This document shows, piece after piece, positions 33,511 through 46,377 of a DNA stretch of 63,192 nt. The stretch lies in contig UYNY03000033.1 of assembly GCA_900620265.3 (NCBI GenBank), positions 1 to 63,192 on the forward strand. The letters run 5' to 3'. The notes under the pieces are model-generated. The model was not told the DNA's origin. It did not search any database and saw only the letters and a list, made by a program, of their open reading frames with translations. The stretch comes from Nitrosopumilaceae archaeon. Its GTDB lineage: Archaea; Thermoproteota; Nitrososphaeria; Nitrososphaerales; Nitrosopumilaceae. Numbering within the stretch: the first letter of the stretch is position 1; the number at the start of each line of letters is the position of its first letter. The position numbers and the translations under genes are program-made.

Positions 33511-34344
33511 GGCGATGTCCTCGACGGTGATGGCCTTTGTGGGACACGTCCTTGCGGCGTCCGTTATCACGTCCGCGCGCGCCCCGGCCGGATCCACGAC
33601 CGACGACTTTGGGTTCAGCTGCGTCTTCCTGTCTATGTGGAAGACGCCGGGCGCCATCACCTCGCAGCTGCAGCAGCCGATGCACAGGCTCTCGTCGACC
33701 CGGACGTTCAGGGTCGCGGCCCTGGTGCTCGGCGGCCTCTCCGCGCGCGGCCCTGGCTTCTTCCGCCTGCCTGACTCGCGCGGCCTGCCGGCCTGCCCCC
33801 CGGCCTGCCCCCCGGCCTGCCCCCCGGCCTGCCCCCCGGCCTGCCGGCCTTCCGGCCCGCCGTCCGGCCCGCCGTCCGGATCACCGGCAGACCCGGCGGC
33901 CCCGTTCCGCCTTGACATGCGCGCCTCATAGTCCTCCCAGAACCTCCTCTCGTACTCCTTCCAAAAGCCCGGATCCTCCTCCGCCTCCCTGGTGTACCTT
34001 GACCAGTCCTCCTCGGGCGTCGCCCCGGGGGCGCCCCACTGGGCGCCGTGGTCGCGGCGGCCCCCCTCCGGATCCGCCCGGCCGCCCGACCCGCCGCCCG
34101 ACCTGCCATCCGCCCGGCCATCCTTCCGTCCCTCCGGCCGCCCGGCCTCCTGCCGCGGCGCGTCCCCCGCCCCGTCCCTCAGGCGGTTGTACGCCTCCGT
34201 GATCGTCTTGAACTGCTGGTCGCCGGCAGAGCCGCTCCTGTCCGGGTGGTGCTCCAGCGCTAGCCTTCTGTATGCCGCCTTTATCTCGTCCATTGACGAT
34301 CCGGCGTCGACCCCGAGCGTCCTCTGCGCCTGCCGGGTGTCCAT
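33484..34344 (-). CDS. DnaJ-domain / 4Fe-4S ferredoxin fusion
   Basis: A 286-residue protein. Residues 1-65 are a J domain with the HPD motif in LEHHPDRSG. A long Gly/Arg/Asp/Gln-rich linker of low complexity follows, including tandem GGQA units. The C-terminal 70 residues are a single-cluster ferredoxin with CIGCCSCEVMAP and the remote CPTKAI cysteine. The fusion suggests delivery of an electron carrier or a cluster to an Hsp70-bound client, but this is inference. The ATG at 34344 follows TTTTTAATG at leaderless distance. The linker is the most variable part. Confidence 0.87.
   Translation of the reverse strand: MDTRQAQRTLGVDAGSSMDEIKAAYRRLALEHHPDRSGSAGDQQFKTITEAYNRLRDGAGDAPRQEAGRPEGRKDGRADGRSGGGSGGRADPEGGRRDHGAQWGAPGATPEEDWSRYTREAEEDPGFWKEYERRFWEDYEARMSRRNGAAGSAGDPDGGPDGGPEGRQAGGQAGGQAGGQAGGQAGRPRESGRRKKPGPRAERPPSTRAATLNVRVDESLCIGCCSCEVMAPGVFHIDRKTQLNPKSSVVDPAGARADVITDAARTCPTKAITVEDIASGQRLFPY
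33790..33846 (+). repeat. 12-base tandem repeat in the J-ferredoxin linker
   Basis: The unit GGCCTGCCCCCC occurs four times perfectly (33790-33837) with a partial fifth copy. On the coding strand it encodes Gly-Gly-Gln-Ala units. Being a multiple of three, copy-number change would lengthen or shorten the linker without a frameshift. Confidence 0.92.
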
Positions 34345-34385
34345 GGGATCTCCCCGGACGGCGCATTAAAAAGAATTTGCACGAA

Positions 34386-34814
34386 TCACAGGCGGCCCGT
34401 GATCCGGCCGTCTCCGTCCACGTCGAGCCAGTCCGTCCTGAACGCCCTGCCGCCGCGCCGGACGTTTATGGCGATGTGCGAGAACGCCGACCTGCCCGCC
34501 GAGCCGTGCGCGTGGAGGACGCCGGCCGGTATCCTCGCGATATCCCCCTCCCCGAGGCTGATCCTGGACGCACGCCGGGTCCTGGATCCCGACCTCCTGT
34601 ACGTCTCAAGGACCCCGCCCCCGGAGGTGGCGATCAGCAGCTGCTCGCCGCCGTGGGAGTGCATCTTTGTGCGCGCCCCGCGCGAGAACCTCACGTGGTA
34701 CATGTCGCTGCCCCCGGGCCCCGGCAGCACCTTGAGGGACGTCTTTCCCGTGAACCAGGCCGGATCCACCCTGCGCGTCCTGCCCCCGCCCCTCGTGCTC
34801 CCGGTAGCTATCAT
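34386..34814 (-). CDS. Cupin-domain protein
   Basis: A 142-residue single cupin. Candidate metal ligands are in KMHSHGGEQLL (motif 1, two His and Glu) and the later LHAHGSAG (motif 2). Cupins of this size can be dioxygenases, isomerases or sensors; substrate unknown. The ATG at 34814 overlaps the stop of the SHOCT gene (ATGA), so they are translated together. The tail beyond residue 110 is charged. Confidence 0.8.
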   Translation of the reverse strand: MIATGSTRGGGRTRRVDPAWFTGKTSLKVLPGPGGSDMYHVRFSRGARTKMHSHGGEQLLIATSGGGVLETYRRSGSRTRRASRISLGEGDIARIPAGVLHAHGSAGRSAFSHIAINVRRGGRAFRTDWLDVDGDGRITGRL

Positions 34815-35170
34815 ATCCTGTCAAGTATCCTCTTCTTCTTTTCACGGAACTCCTTCTCCGTGATCACCTTTGACTTGCGGAGCCTGCCGAGCACTTCTAG
34901 CGCCTCTAGGTCGTCCCGCGTGTCCGTCGTCATCCTCTTGGCGGCCGAGACCCCCTTTGAGATGTCCCTGGCGGCGCGGCTCCTGATCTGGTCGCCCTCC
35001 TTCTTTGCCCTGGCGTGGATTCCCCGGCTTGCCCTTGCGGCCTGCCTTGCCGTGATGGTGCCAAGCTCCTCGGCGTCGTCTATCACCCTGTCTGCCTTCC
35101 TGATCCCCTCCTGCAGGGCCCTGTCTGCCTTTTTGAGTAGGCCCTCGATCCGCCTCTTCCCCTGCTCCAT
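34811..35170 (-). CDS. SHOCT-domain coiled-coil protein
   Basis: A 119-residue protein. Most of it is a charged helix (LLKKADRALQEGIRKADRVID and so on). The last 30 residues, EVLGRLRKSKVITEKEFREKK, match the short C-terminal (SHOCT) domain, which in other proteins mediates oligomerisation. The ATG at 35170 is preferred because ATAATAG at about 35196-35202 on the minus strand lies 26-32 bases upstream. The cupin gene follows with a 4-base overlap. No membrane segment is seen. Confidence 0.78.
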   Translation of the reverse strand: MEQGKRRIEGLLKKADRALQEGIRKADRVIDDAEELGTITARQAARASRGIHARAKKEGDQIRSRAARDISKGVSAAKRMTTDTRDDLEALEVLGRLRKSKVITEKEFREKKKRILDRI

Positions 35171-35218
35171 GCGCCGGCGGGCGCGCGGCAATTCTATTAT
35201 CTCTTTCTGATCCGGCCC

Positions 35219-36040
35219 CTACGTCCTTGCTATCGCGCGGAACCCCGGGTCGTTGTGCAGTACCGTGAACGCCTTCTCCTCCCTCGCCCACCTGCGGACC
35301 GTCTTGGGATCCCTGCCGAACGCCTTGCGGAGCAGCGAGAGCGCCTCGCCGTGCCTGCCGAGCGCGGCGCAGCTGCGGGCCTCCGCGTACAGCAGCCCCG
35401 CGCTCCCCCTGTGCTCGGCCCCGAGCCTGCCGAACGCGGCGAGCGCCTCCTCGTGGCGCCCGAGCTCGGCCAGCTGTATCCCGCGCTGGAACGCCGCGTC
35501 GGCGTGGCCGGGATCTGACTTTAGCACGCGCTCAAAGCAGGCCATCGCCTCCCTGTGCCTCTTCATCTTGCCTAGCACGATCCCCCTGTAAAACCGGACG
35601 TTGGGCCTGCGCGGGTCGGCCGCCTGCGCCTTTTCAAGCATCGCGAGCGCCCCCTCGCCGTCGCCTAGCCTGTCAAGCAGCACCCCCCTGTTAAAGTAGG
35701 ATGCGGCATATGACGGGTCGGACCTTATGGCCTCCGCATAGCACCCGTCGGCGTCCTGGAGGTTCCCAAGCTCCGCGAGCGCTATCCCCTTGTTGTTGAG
35801 CGCGGCCGCGTCCCCCGGCCTCGACCTGAGCAGCTCGTCAAGGCACGTCACGGCGTCGGCGTACTTTTTGGCCCCGTTGAGCGCGACGCCGCGCCCCAGG
35901 AGCGCCGTCCTGTTGCCCGGATCCTTCTTCAGGGCCGCGGCGTAGAGCGAGGCGGCCTTTTTGTGGTCGCCGCGCGCGGCCCTCCCCCTCGCCTCCGTTA
36001 TGATCTCCCCCGCGGTCCTCGGATCCCCGAACAGTCCCAT
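35219..36040 (-). CDS. TPR-repeat protein
   Basis: A 273-residue protein built almost wholly of tetratricopeptide repeats; six units are visible, for example KKAASLYAAALKKDPGN, LQDADGCYAEAIRSDPSY and REAMACFERVLKSDPGH. No signal peptide is seen, so it should be cytoplasmic. The ATG at 36040 follows CATTTACGG around 36065-36073 on the minus strand. The last 30 residues depart from the TPR pattern. Its client is unknown. It is the third TPR protein in this window. Confidence 0.85.
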   Translation of the reverse strand: MGLFGDPRTAGEIITEARGRAARGDHKKAASLYAAALKKDPGNRTALLGRGVALNGAKKYADAVTCLDELLRSRPGDAAALNNKGIALAELGNLQDADGCYAEAIRSDPSYAASYFNRGVLLDRLGDGEGALAMLEKAQAADPRRPNVRFYRGIVLGKMKRHREAMACFERVLKSDPGHADAAFQRGIQLAELGRHEEALAAFGRLGAEHRGSAGLLYAEARSCAALGRHGEALSLLRKAFGRDPKTVRRWAREEKAFTVLHNDPGFRAIART

Positions 36041-36116
36041 GTGCCGGTGGTGCCGGCCGGGCCGTAAATGAAAGTTTGTGGAGGCTTTATTTTGGAGCGG
36101 CGGCCGGGCCCCGCCC

Positions 36117-36446
36117 GTGATAGAGTTCTACTCGGACAGGGTCCACGCCCACGCCCTGCCGGGCGGCGCCCCGTGGGGGGAGGCGGCGGCAGCCTCGATA
36201 TCGGGGGCAAACTCGCCGGGCCGCAAGCGGGTGAGGATCGACGGCAGGTCAGTCACGGTGGGGGATCTTGCCTTTGGCCCCGTCTCGAGGGTGGGGGTGA
36301 CCGTCCCCCTCTTCAAGCGGGAGTGCACGATGGTCTTTGAGGGCCGCTTTGGGGGCGGCTCGGCCCACGTCCACATCACGGCAAGGTCAAACTACCGGGA
36401 CGTCTTTGCGGCCCTGACCTCGTGGAGGGACGCCGGATCGCTCTGA
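36117..36446 (+). CDS. Uncharacterised 109-residue protein
   Basis: No known domain. The predicted pattern is mostly beta strands with [15 protein letters not shown] and [16 protein letters not shown], and a His-containing strand [16 protein letters not shown]. The GTG at 36117 is placed by GGCTTTATTTTGG at about 36083-36095. The 3' end overlaps the convergent aminomutase-like gene by 60 bases. It could be a small ligand-binding or structural protein; nothing more can be said. Confidence 0.65.
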   Translation: MIEFYSDRVHAHALPGGAPWGEAAAASISGANSPGRKRVRIDGRSVTVGDLAFGPVSRVGVTVPLFKRECTMVFEGRFGGGSAHVHITARSNYRDVFAALTSWRDAGSL

Positions 36447-37712
36447 GGCGGCGACCATCTGGTCGATGTCCCTCCTCGAGTGGGCGTCCGAGACGGCCCC
36501 CATCTTGCCCGGCAGTATGAATATCCCGTCCCTTGCTATCATCCCAAAGTGGTACCTGCGCAGGGCCTCCCGGTCGCACGCGGCGGCCTTTGCCGGATCG
36601 TCCACCGGGCCGTCGGCGCCAAAGTGCGCCATGAAGAGAGATCCCGTCCCGGTGACGCGGGCCCGGCCGGCGAGCGCCCTTTCGAGCCCGTCCCTTGCGC
36701 GCCCGCCAAGCTCGTTGATGCGCCCGTACACCGCCCTGTCAGACTTTAGGCGCCCGAGGGTGGCGGCGCCGGCCACCATTGACGCGGGGTTTGCCGAGAA
36801 CGTGCCGCCCCCGACGTATGCGCGCCCCTCCCTGTCGCCGTCGTCGGCCCGGCGCATCACCTCCTCCTTGCCGCATATGGCGCCGATCGGCATCCCGCCG
36901 CCGATTATCTTTCCGAGCGTCACGATGTCCGGGTCGAGCCCCATCTTCTCGTACGCGCACCCGTACCGCAGCCTGAACCCCGTCACTATCTCGTCTAGTA
37001 TGAAGAGCGCGCCGCACTTTGACGCCGCCTCCTGCACCGCCCTCAGGTAGTCAGGCTCGGCCGGTATGCACCCGCCGCCGCCGAGCAGCGGCTCCACAAC
37101 CACGCCGGCAAGATCGCCGGCGTGCCTGCGCAGGACATCCGCCGCGCCCTGCGGGTCGTTGTACGGGATCGTGACGATCTCCTCCTGCCCGCCCATGCCG
37201 GCCCCCTCCGGCACGTCGAACGGGCGGTTCACCGACTTTAGCAGGTCGCTTGCGTACCCGTGCCACCCTCCCTCGGCCTTTGCTATGATCCTCCTGCCGG
37301 TGTGCGCGCGCGCGATCCTTGCCGCGTACATCACCGCCTCCGTGCCGGACGCCGTGTACCTTGTCTTCTCTGCCGCCGGCACCGCGCCCGATATCAGCGT
37401 GGAGAGCCGGATTGTCTGCTCGTTCACCGTCCCGTACATCCAGCCGCTCCTCACCTGGGACGCCAGCTCGCGCGTGACGCCGGGATCGGCGTGCCCCAGC
37501 ACCAGGCTCCAGTGCCCCATCCAGTAGTCGGTGTACCTGTTCCCGTCGACATCGGTGAGGGACCTGCCGGCCGACGACCTGGTTACAAAGGGGTACGGCT
37601 CAAAGTACCTGATGTTGTGGCTCACCCCCCCGACGTGCATCCTGGCCGACTTTGCAAAGATCCTTGCCGATCCGGGGGTCCTTCTCCTGTACTCCCGGAC
37701 GTCCTCATCCAA
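36387..37712 (-). CDS. Class III aminotransferase, glutamate-1-semialdehyde aminomutase-like
   Basis: PLP enzyme related to HemL. The PLP lysine is in [17 protein letters not shown], the cofactor-site Asp in [15 protein letters not shown], and [13 protein letters not shown] binds phosphate. The N-terminal block reads [20 protein letters not shown], whereas canonical HemL has GGVNSPVR, so this may be a paralogue with another amino-acid substrate. The start is TTG at 37712, about 28 bases from TTAAAATGG on the minus strand; a long upstream open frame reaches into the rRNA leader and is spurious. The product has 441 residues. Whether it makes aminolevulinate for haem/B12 needs a check against the rest of the genome. 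Confidence 0.83.
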   Translation of the reverse strand: MDEDVREYRRRTPGSARIFAKSARMHVGGVSHNIRYFEPYPFVTRSSAGRSLTDVDGNRYTDYWMGHWSLVLGHADPGVTRELASQVRSGWMYGTVNEQTIRLSTLISGAVPAAEKTRYTASGTEAVMYAARIARAHTGRRIIAKAEGGWHGYASDLLKSVNRPFDVPEGAGMGGQEEIVTIPYNDPQGAADVLRRHAGDLAGVVVEPLLGGGGCIPAEPDYLRAVQEAASKCGALFILDEIVTGFRLRYGCAYEKMGLDPDIVTLGKIIGGGMPIGAICGKEEVMRRADDGDREGRAYVGGGTFSANPASMVAGAATLGRLKSDRAVYGRINELGGRARDGLERALAGRARVTGTGSLFMAHFGADGPVDDPAKAAACDREALRRYHFGMIARDGIFILPGKMGAVSDAHSRRDIDQMVAASERSGVPPRGQGRKDVPVV

Positions 37713-37784
37713 GGCGATCCGGGGGTCCCCGGGGGCCCATTTTAACCCGCTGATCGCCCCGATCGGCGGGGGTGCCGCGCATGG

Positions 37785-37983
37785 TTTATATGGATTTTCG
37801 CGGGCCCCGCCGACGCATGCGTGACGCATAGGCGGCGCCCGTGACGAGAGCATGGCATCATGCCATTTGGTGACTCGCGGGCCTCCAGTCTCGCATACAA
37901 GATGAGGATCCGACCAAGAGGTCGGCTCTGAGATGTGAAGACTGTGCATCCGTCAATTCTAGTACAGAAATGTGCATATTCAG
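37785..37983 (+). promoter_or_regulatory. rRNA operon promoter and 5' leader
   Basis: TTTATATG at 37785-37792 is a strong TATA element in this GC-rich setting and would start transcription near 37815. The remaining leader of about 170 bases up to the 16S end has no reading frame and carries the 5' arm of the pre-16S processing stem. The 271-base stretch between the aminomutase-like gene and 16S holds nothing else. Confidence 0.75.
37935..37956 (+). other. 5' arm of pre-16S processing stem
   Basis: These 22 bases pair with 39471-39492 over their full length: 19 Watson-Crick pairs plus three G-U pairs. In archaea such a helix next to the 16S ends forms the bulge-helix-bulge cut by the tRNA splicing endonuclease. 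A further AGTAC/GTACT pairing lies just inside. Confidence 0.8.
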
Positions 37984-39455
<1,472 letters not shown>

Positions 39456-39603
39456 AGAAAAGTACTCAGGTTGGCGGGTGCACGGTCTTCACGCATCAAT
39501 GCAATGCGCCACCAACGTGGCGTATGAAGGATGTAGCGGGGACCCCTTCCCGGGGGCCTGCGATGATCGTCGCGCATAGTCGTGTAATAAGTGGCTGAAT
39601 TTG
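39456..39603 (+). other. 16S-23S internal transcribed spacer without tRNA
   Basis: About 148 bases. No tRNA-Ala is present, unlike many euryarchaea. It holds the 3' arm of the 16S processing stem at 39471-39492 and the 5' arm of the 23S stem at 39571-39581 (CGCGCATAGTC), which pairs exactly with 42601-42611. Confidence 0.85.
39471..39492 (+). other. 3' arm of pre-16S processing stem
   Basis: Complement of the leader segment 37935-37956 with only G-U deviations, so both halves of the pre-16S helix are intact. Confidence 0.8.
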
Positions 39604-42582
<2,979 letters not shown>

Positions 42583-42721
42583 TTCAGCCACATACATAGA
42601 GACTATGCGCGGCGCATCATTTTCATAAGCGGTACGGGAGGCTGCGCACGCCCCCGTGTCCGGCGCCTCGTTACGCGGCTATATTGTGCAATATGCACGC
42701 ACAGATACACACGACTATGTC
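42583..42721 (+). other. Post-23S trailer, no 5S gene
   Basis: This 139-base stretch holds the 3' arm of the 23S processing stem, GACTATGCGCG at 42601-42611. It also has a short palindrome ATATTG-TG-CAATAT at 42681-42694. No 5S rRNA or tRNA pattern is seen, so 5S must be elsewhere, as usual in Thaumarchaeota. Confidence 0.75.
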
Positions 42722-43450
42722 TTATGGGGGCCCCTGTGAGGCGCCCTGCCCGGATCCCTCCGCGGCGGCCTCCTCGCACTTTTTTATGCACTCGCACAGC
42801 CGCTCAGCGCCGACCAGCCCGCCGGACTCGATCCTGGCGAACATCTCTGGGTATACGAACTCGCGCTCCGAGTACGCCAGCACCTTGTCGTACTCGCCCC
42901 TGAAGTAGTGGGCCGCCTCGCCGCCCCCCGACGTCCCCTTGGTGGGGAGGCCGTACGCCATGGCCAGCGCGTCGTGCTTGAGGCCCTTTGAGCGGCACGA
43001 GTTGAGCGGGATGTGCATCTGCAGCAGGTCGAGGATCAGCGGCTTCCTGATGAGCCACAGGTACACCCACTTTGGGTCGTTTATCTTGTGGTGCAGGATG
43101 CGGTTGTACAGGAACATCATGTCGAACCCGAAGACGTTGTGGCCGATTATCCGGAGCTTGTCCTCCTTTCCGCGCTGCAGGTCCATCACCACGTCGTAGA
43201 ACTTTTTGAGGATGGCCCGCTCGCCCTCCTCCCACTCCTTGAGCCTGAACAGGTGGCCGCCCCTGACCTGGTATGTTATCAGCATGGTCCTGCCCTCGAA
43301 CGGGGTGAGGCTGCCCGTCTTCAGCTTCCAGAAGAGGGCCGGATCCGACTCCCGGGTCAGCTCGCCCGACTCGGCCCGCTCTGACGCCCGGAGGTACTCC
43401 TCGGGCCCAAAGTCGGGGACCGTCTCAATGTCCACGAAGAGGTCGACCAT
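42722..43450 (-). CDS. DnaQ-like 3'-5' exonuclease related to PolB proofreading domains
   Basis: A 242-residue stand-alone exonuclease. Exo I is DLFVDIETVPD (Asp7, Glu9), Exo II IIGHNVFGFD, and the Exo III region reads YSEREFVYPEM, where the usual Asp is Glu. It resembles predicted 3'-5' exonucleases related to family B polymerases and would trim DNA or RNA ends. The ATG at 43450 follows GTATTTTTCC on the minus strand at leaderless spacing. Its 3' end lies just downstream of the rRNA operon, converging with it. Confidence 0.82.
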   Translation of the reverse strand: MVDLFVDIETVPDFGPEEYLRASERAESGELTRESDPALFWKLKTGSLTPFEGRTMLITYQVRGGHLFRLKEWEEGERAILKKFYDVVMDLQRGKEDKLRIIGHNVFGFDMMFLYNRILHHKINDPKWVYLWLIRKPLILDLLQMHIPLNSCRSKGLKHDALAMAYGLPTKGTSGGGEAAHYFRGEYDKVLAYSEREFVYPEMFARIESGGLVGAERLCECIKKCEEAAAEGSGQGASQGPP

Positions 43451-43541
43451 GGCCCGGGGCCCGCCCGGGGGGAAAAATACCTTGCCATGACTCGACGTCC
43501 CGCTGGAGCTCCTCTGCGAGGCCCTCCCACCACCTGTCCAT
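43425..43541 (-). CDS. Possible 38-residue small protein overlapping the exonuclease start
   Basis: A short frame MDRWWEGLAEELQRDVESW and onward, with an amphipathic Trp-rich helix. CTATTAACCGG on the minus strand lies about 27 bases upstream of its ATG at 43541, the spacing typical here. It ends within the exonuclease gene, in another frame. It may be a genuine micro-protein or a leader peptide for the exonuclease, which has its own TATA element inside this frame. Evidence is promoter spacing alone. Confidence 0.35.
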   Translation of the reverse strand: MDRWWEGLAEELQRDVESWQGIFPPGRAPGHGRPLRGH

Positions 43542-43624
43542 CGCCCTACCCCCCGAAACACCGGTTAATAGATCTGTCGGATTCGACCCAAATCCTATTA
43601 GCGGCGGCCCCCGCCGCGTCACGC

Positions 43625-44446
43625 GTGATCCTAAACCCCGTCGACGTCCTCCTCTGGACGTTCCGGAGGAGCGAGAGGGACGTCGTCCGCCTCTACGAGG
43701 CGCTCTCGCCCGTGATGACGCTGGCTACGGGGGGCCGGATGCTCAACTTTGGGCTCTGGGAGGGCGGCATCGCGGATCCGCTGGATGCCCAGGAGAACCT
43801 GTGCAGGGCGGCCGGCAGGCTCGCCGAGCTAGGCGGCGCCGGGACGGTGGTTGACGCCGGCAGCGGCCTCGGGGCCCCCGCCGACCTGTGGGCCCGGGAG
43901 CACGGGGACCGGATAGTATCGGTCAACACAAGCCTGCGGCAGCTCCTCGACGGGGCCGGGAACTCGATGCGCGCCTGCTCGTCGGCGACGCGGCTGCCGC
44001 TTGCCGGCGGGTGCGCCGACCGCGTGATAGCGCTCGAGTCGGCGCAGCACTTCCGGCCGCTCGGCAGGTTCGCCTCAGAGTCGGCAAGGGTGCTCCGGCC
44101 CGGCGGCCTGCTGGTGGCCGCGATCCCGGTCGCGTCCGGCTCGGCGGGCCTCGGGATGCTCCGGTACACGTGGTCGTCCGAGCACTATACGGCCGCCGAG
44201 GTCGCCGGGGCGCTCGAGGGGGCCGGCCTCGAGGTCGTCTCGGAGGAGATGGTCGGAGGGATGGTGTACCCGCCGCTTGCCGCCTATTACATGCGGGAGC
44301 GCCCAAGGCTGCGGCCCCGGATCCTGGCCGGGTACCCCGGGTACGTGGAGGGGGTGCTGCACGCCTCGATGGCCCGGATGGGGAGGGCGTACGAGGAGGG
44401 GGACATCGACTACCTGATGATAAAGTGCCGAGCCGGGGCAGGCTAG
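43625..44446 (+). CDS. SAM-dependent methyltransferase
   Basis: Class I methyltransferase of 273 residues. It has RMLNFGLWEGG, the SAM motif VVDAGSGLGAPADLWA, ADRVIALESAQHFRPLGRF (post-I acidic loop) and the VLRPGGLLVAAIP strand. The order and MLNFGLW start resemble small-molecule or lipid C-methyltransferases of the sterol/tocopherol type, but the substrate is unknown. The GTG at 43625 follows CCTATTAGC near 43597-43605. The upstream 174 bases hold the divergent promoters and the possible micro-protein only. Confidence 0.8.
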   Translation: MILNPVDVLLWTFRRSERDVVRLYEALSPVMTLATGGRMLNFGLWEGGIADPLDAQENLCRAAGRLAELGGAGTVVDAGSGLGAPADLWAREHGDRIVSVNTSLRQLLDGAGNSMRACSSATRLPLAGGCADRVIALESAQHFRPLGRFASESARVLRPGGLLVAAIPVASGSAGLGMLRYTWSSEHYTAAEVAGALEGAGLEVVSEEMVGGMVYPPLAAYYMRERPRLRPRILAGYPGYVEGVLHASMARMGRAYEEGDIDYLMIKCRAGAG

Positions 44447-44476
44447 GTTTTTATCTTTGGGGGGCGGGGCGACCCC

Positions 44477-44851
44477 GTGCAGGACTCGCTTGAGCTCTTT
44501 GGGAAGAAGTGCGGCCAGCTGCAGGAGGAGCCGGAGATACGGTTTGCCGGCATCATCGACAAGGACGGCAGCCTGGTGGCCGGCGGCTTCAAGGACGGGA
44601 TAATACCCCACGAGGGGGACGAGACCCGCCTGAGGTCGTTCCTCGAGTTCGTCTCAAAGGCGTCGATCAGGAAGGAGTACGACGAGAGCCTGGGCCCCAT
44701 CAACTACCTTGCCGCGAGGCGGGACAAGGCGGTGCTGGTAAGCTTTCCGTTCCCCGTCTCCCAGATACTGCTCCTGGTCTCTGCGGAGCCGACGGCCAAC
44801 ATCGAGGACCTGGCAAAGAAGGTCGTCGGCATATTCACCGACGTCTGCTAG
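44477..44851 (+). CDS. DUF6659-like protein, possible roadblock-type fold
   Basis: A 124-residue protein. The pattern IRFAGIIDKDGSLVAGGF, then LGPINYLAARRDKAVLVSFPF and LLLVSAEPTANIEDLA is typical of a small thaumarchaeal family (DUF6659) and resembles roadblock/LC7 proteins that regulate small GTPases. It has no signal or membrane segment. The GTG at 44477 is at leaderless distance from TAGGTTTTTATC. It is followed by the RNase J-like gene after 34 bases with its own TATA. Confidence 0.72.
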   Translation: MQDSLELFGKKCGQLQEEPEIRFAGIIDKDGSLVAGGFKDGIIPHEGDETRLRSFLEFVSKASIRKEYDESLGPINYLAARRDKAVLVSFPFPVSQILLLVSAEPTANIEDLAKKVVGIFTDVC

Positions 44852-44885
44852 CGTTATATAGGCCCTGCCGGCCCGGGGGTCCGGG

Positions 44886-46370
44886 TTGACTGTGATCACG
44901 TTCCACGGCGGGGTGGGCGAGATAGGCGGGAACAAGTTCATCGTGGAGGACGGGGACACGAGGATCCTCATGGACTTTGGCATGTCGTTCTCGCACGAGG
45001 GCAAGTTCTTTGCAGAGTTCGTCAACGCCCGCGGCTCCAACTATCTGAACGACATGTTCGCCCTGGGGATCCTGCCCAAGATCAAGGGCCTGTACAGGCG
45101 CGATTATGCTAGGCACATGGGGTTTGACGGCCGAGAGGACACCGCGTTTGACGCCGTACTGCTCACGCACGCCCACGTCGATCACTGCGCGTACATACCG
45201 TACCTCCGGGAGGACATCCCGATCTACTGCTCGGAGGAATCCAATCTCATAATGCGTAACTTTGACGAGACGAGCACATCGCAGTACATCACCATGAAGG
45301 AAAAGTTCCGCGTAAAGCACAATGAAAAGTCCGGCAAGTACACCCGCGCCTCCGGCGAGGAGACGGAGATCCCGCGCAGGATAGAGGTGCGCAGGCCCAG
45401 AGACAAGTTTAGCATCGGATCCATAGACGTGGAGATGCTGCCCGTCGACCACTCGATACCGGGGGTGTGCGCCCTGCTCCTCCACACGTCGTCAGGAACC
45501 CTCGCGAACACGGGGGATCTCAGGTTCAACGGGAGGCGTAAAATGGACACCGACGGGTTCGTGGATCGGTGCGCAGAGTCGGATCTGGACCTGCTTCTCT
45601 GCGAGGGGACGCGCGTCGACGTCGAGCGGAGCCTTACGGAGGCCGACGTGGAGACGAGGGTCTCACGCGTGCTGGACGCCACGAGGGAGCTGGCCGTGTG
45701 CACCTATCCGGTGCGGGATCTTGACCGCCTGCTCTCCATCTATAACGCGGCGGTGGCCTCCAACCGGCACCTCGTGATAAGCCTCAACCAGGCCAACCTG
45801 TTGGACCTCTTTGACAGGTCGGAGCACACGAAGGGTATGTACCCGTCCCCCACCGACAAGAACGTCCGGATCTACCTCCCGCGCGGCTCCTGGAGCCTGA
45901 TAGACAAGGATCCGGGGGACTTTCCGGACATGCTCCCCGGCGATTATGGCCGGCTGTGGCAGAGGCGCTTCCTTGACTATTCCAACGCCATAGACTACCG
46001 CCATGTGAGGGACAACCAGCGTGACCTGGTGTTCTTTTGCAGCGACTTTACGCTGCAGGACCTGATCGACGTGCGGCCGAACCCCGGATCGTCGTACGTG
46101 CGGTCCTCGACCGAGCCCTTCAACGAGGAGATGAATCTGTCGAGCGCGCGCATCATGAACTGGCTGGTTCACTTTGGCCTGCTCAAGGAGGGCGGAAAGT
46201 TGGAGCACTTCCACATATCTGGCCACGGGGACGGCCCGCAGATAAAGGGCGTCATAGACGGGACGCGCCCCAAAAAGCTGGTTCCCATACACACGGAGCA
46301 CCCCGAGTACCACCAAAAGTGGCACAAAAAAACAGAGGTGGTAAAAAACGGCGACAGTGTCGCCCTGTGA
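44886..46370 (+). CDS. RNase J / beta-CASP-like metallo-beta-lactamase nuclease
   Basis: A 494-residue enzyme. The metal-binding motif is LTHAHVDHCAYIPY (HxHxDH), with VDHSIPG and NTGDLRFNG as further MBL motifs and a C-terminal HISGHGDGPQIK plus LVPIHTEHPEY, as in RNase J. It probably degrades or matures RNA from the 5' end. An insert rich in aromatic residues between about 330 and 400 may be the beta-CASP domain. The TTG start at 44886 is supported by GTTATATAGG at about 44854-44863, 23-32 bases upstream. The reading frame is intact. Confidence 0.88.
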   Translation: MTVITFHGGVGEIGGNKFIVEDGDTRILMDFGMSFSHEGKFFAEFVNARGSNYLNDMFALGILPKIKGLYRRDYARHMGFDGREDTAFDAVLLTHAHVDHCAYIPYLREDIPIYCSEESNLIMRNFDETSTSQYITMKEKFRVKHNEKSGKYTRASGEETEIPRRIEVRRPRDKFSIGSIDVEMLPVDHSIPGVCALLLHTSSGTLANTGDLRFNGRRKMDTDGFVDRCAESDLDLLLCEGTRVDVERSLTEADVETRVSRVLDATRELAVCTYPVRDLDRLLSIYNAAVASNRHLVISLNQANLLDLFDRSEHTKGMYPSPTDKNVRIYLPRGSWSLIDKDPGDFPDMLPGDYGRLWQRRFLDYSNAIDYRHVRDNQRDLVFFCSDFTLQDLIDVRPNPGSSYVRSSTEPFNEEMNLSSARIMNWLVHFGLLKEGGKLEHFHISGHGDGPQIKGVIDGTRPKKLVPIHTEHPEYHQKWHKKTEVVKNGDSVAL

Positions 46371-46377
46371 TCGTATC

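Noticed and set aside
33790-33846. Short direct repeats resembling a CRISPR array
   Set aside because: The 12-base units are contiguous without spacers and encode Gly-Gly-Gln-Ala in frame.
37713-37949. Upstream extension of the aminomutase-like frame into the rRNA leader
   Set aside because: The stretch lacks family similarity and crosses the rRNA promoter; the TTG at 37712 has a TATA element at the right distance.
42583-42721. 5S rRNA after 23S
   Set aside because: The 139 bases contain processing-stem and AT-rich palindrome sequence but no 5S-like segments.
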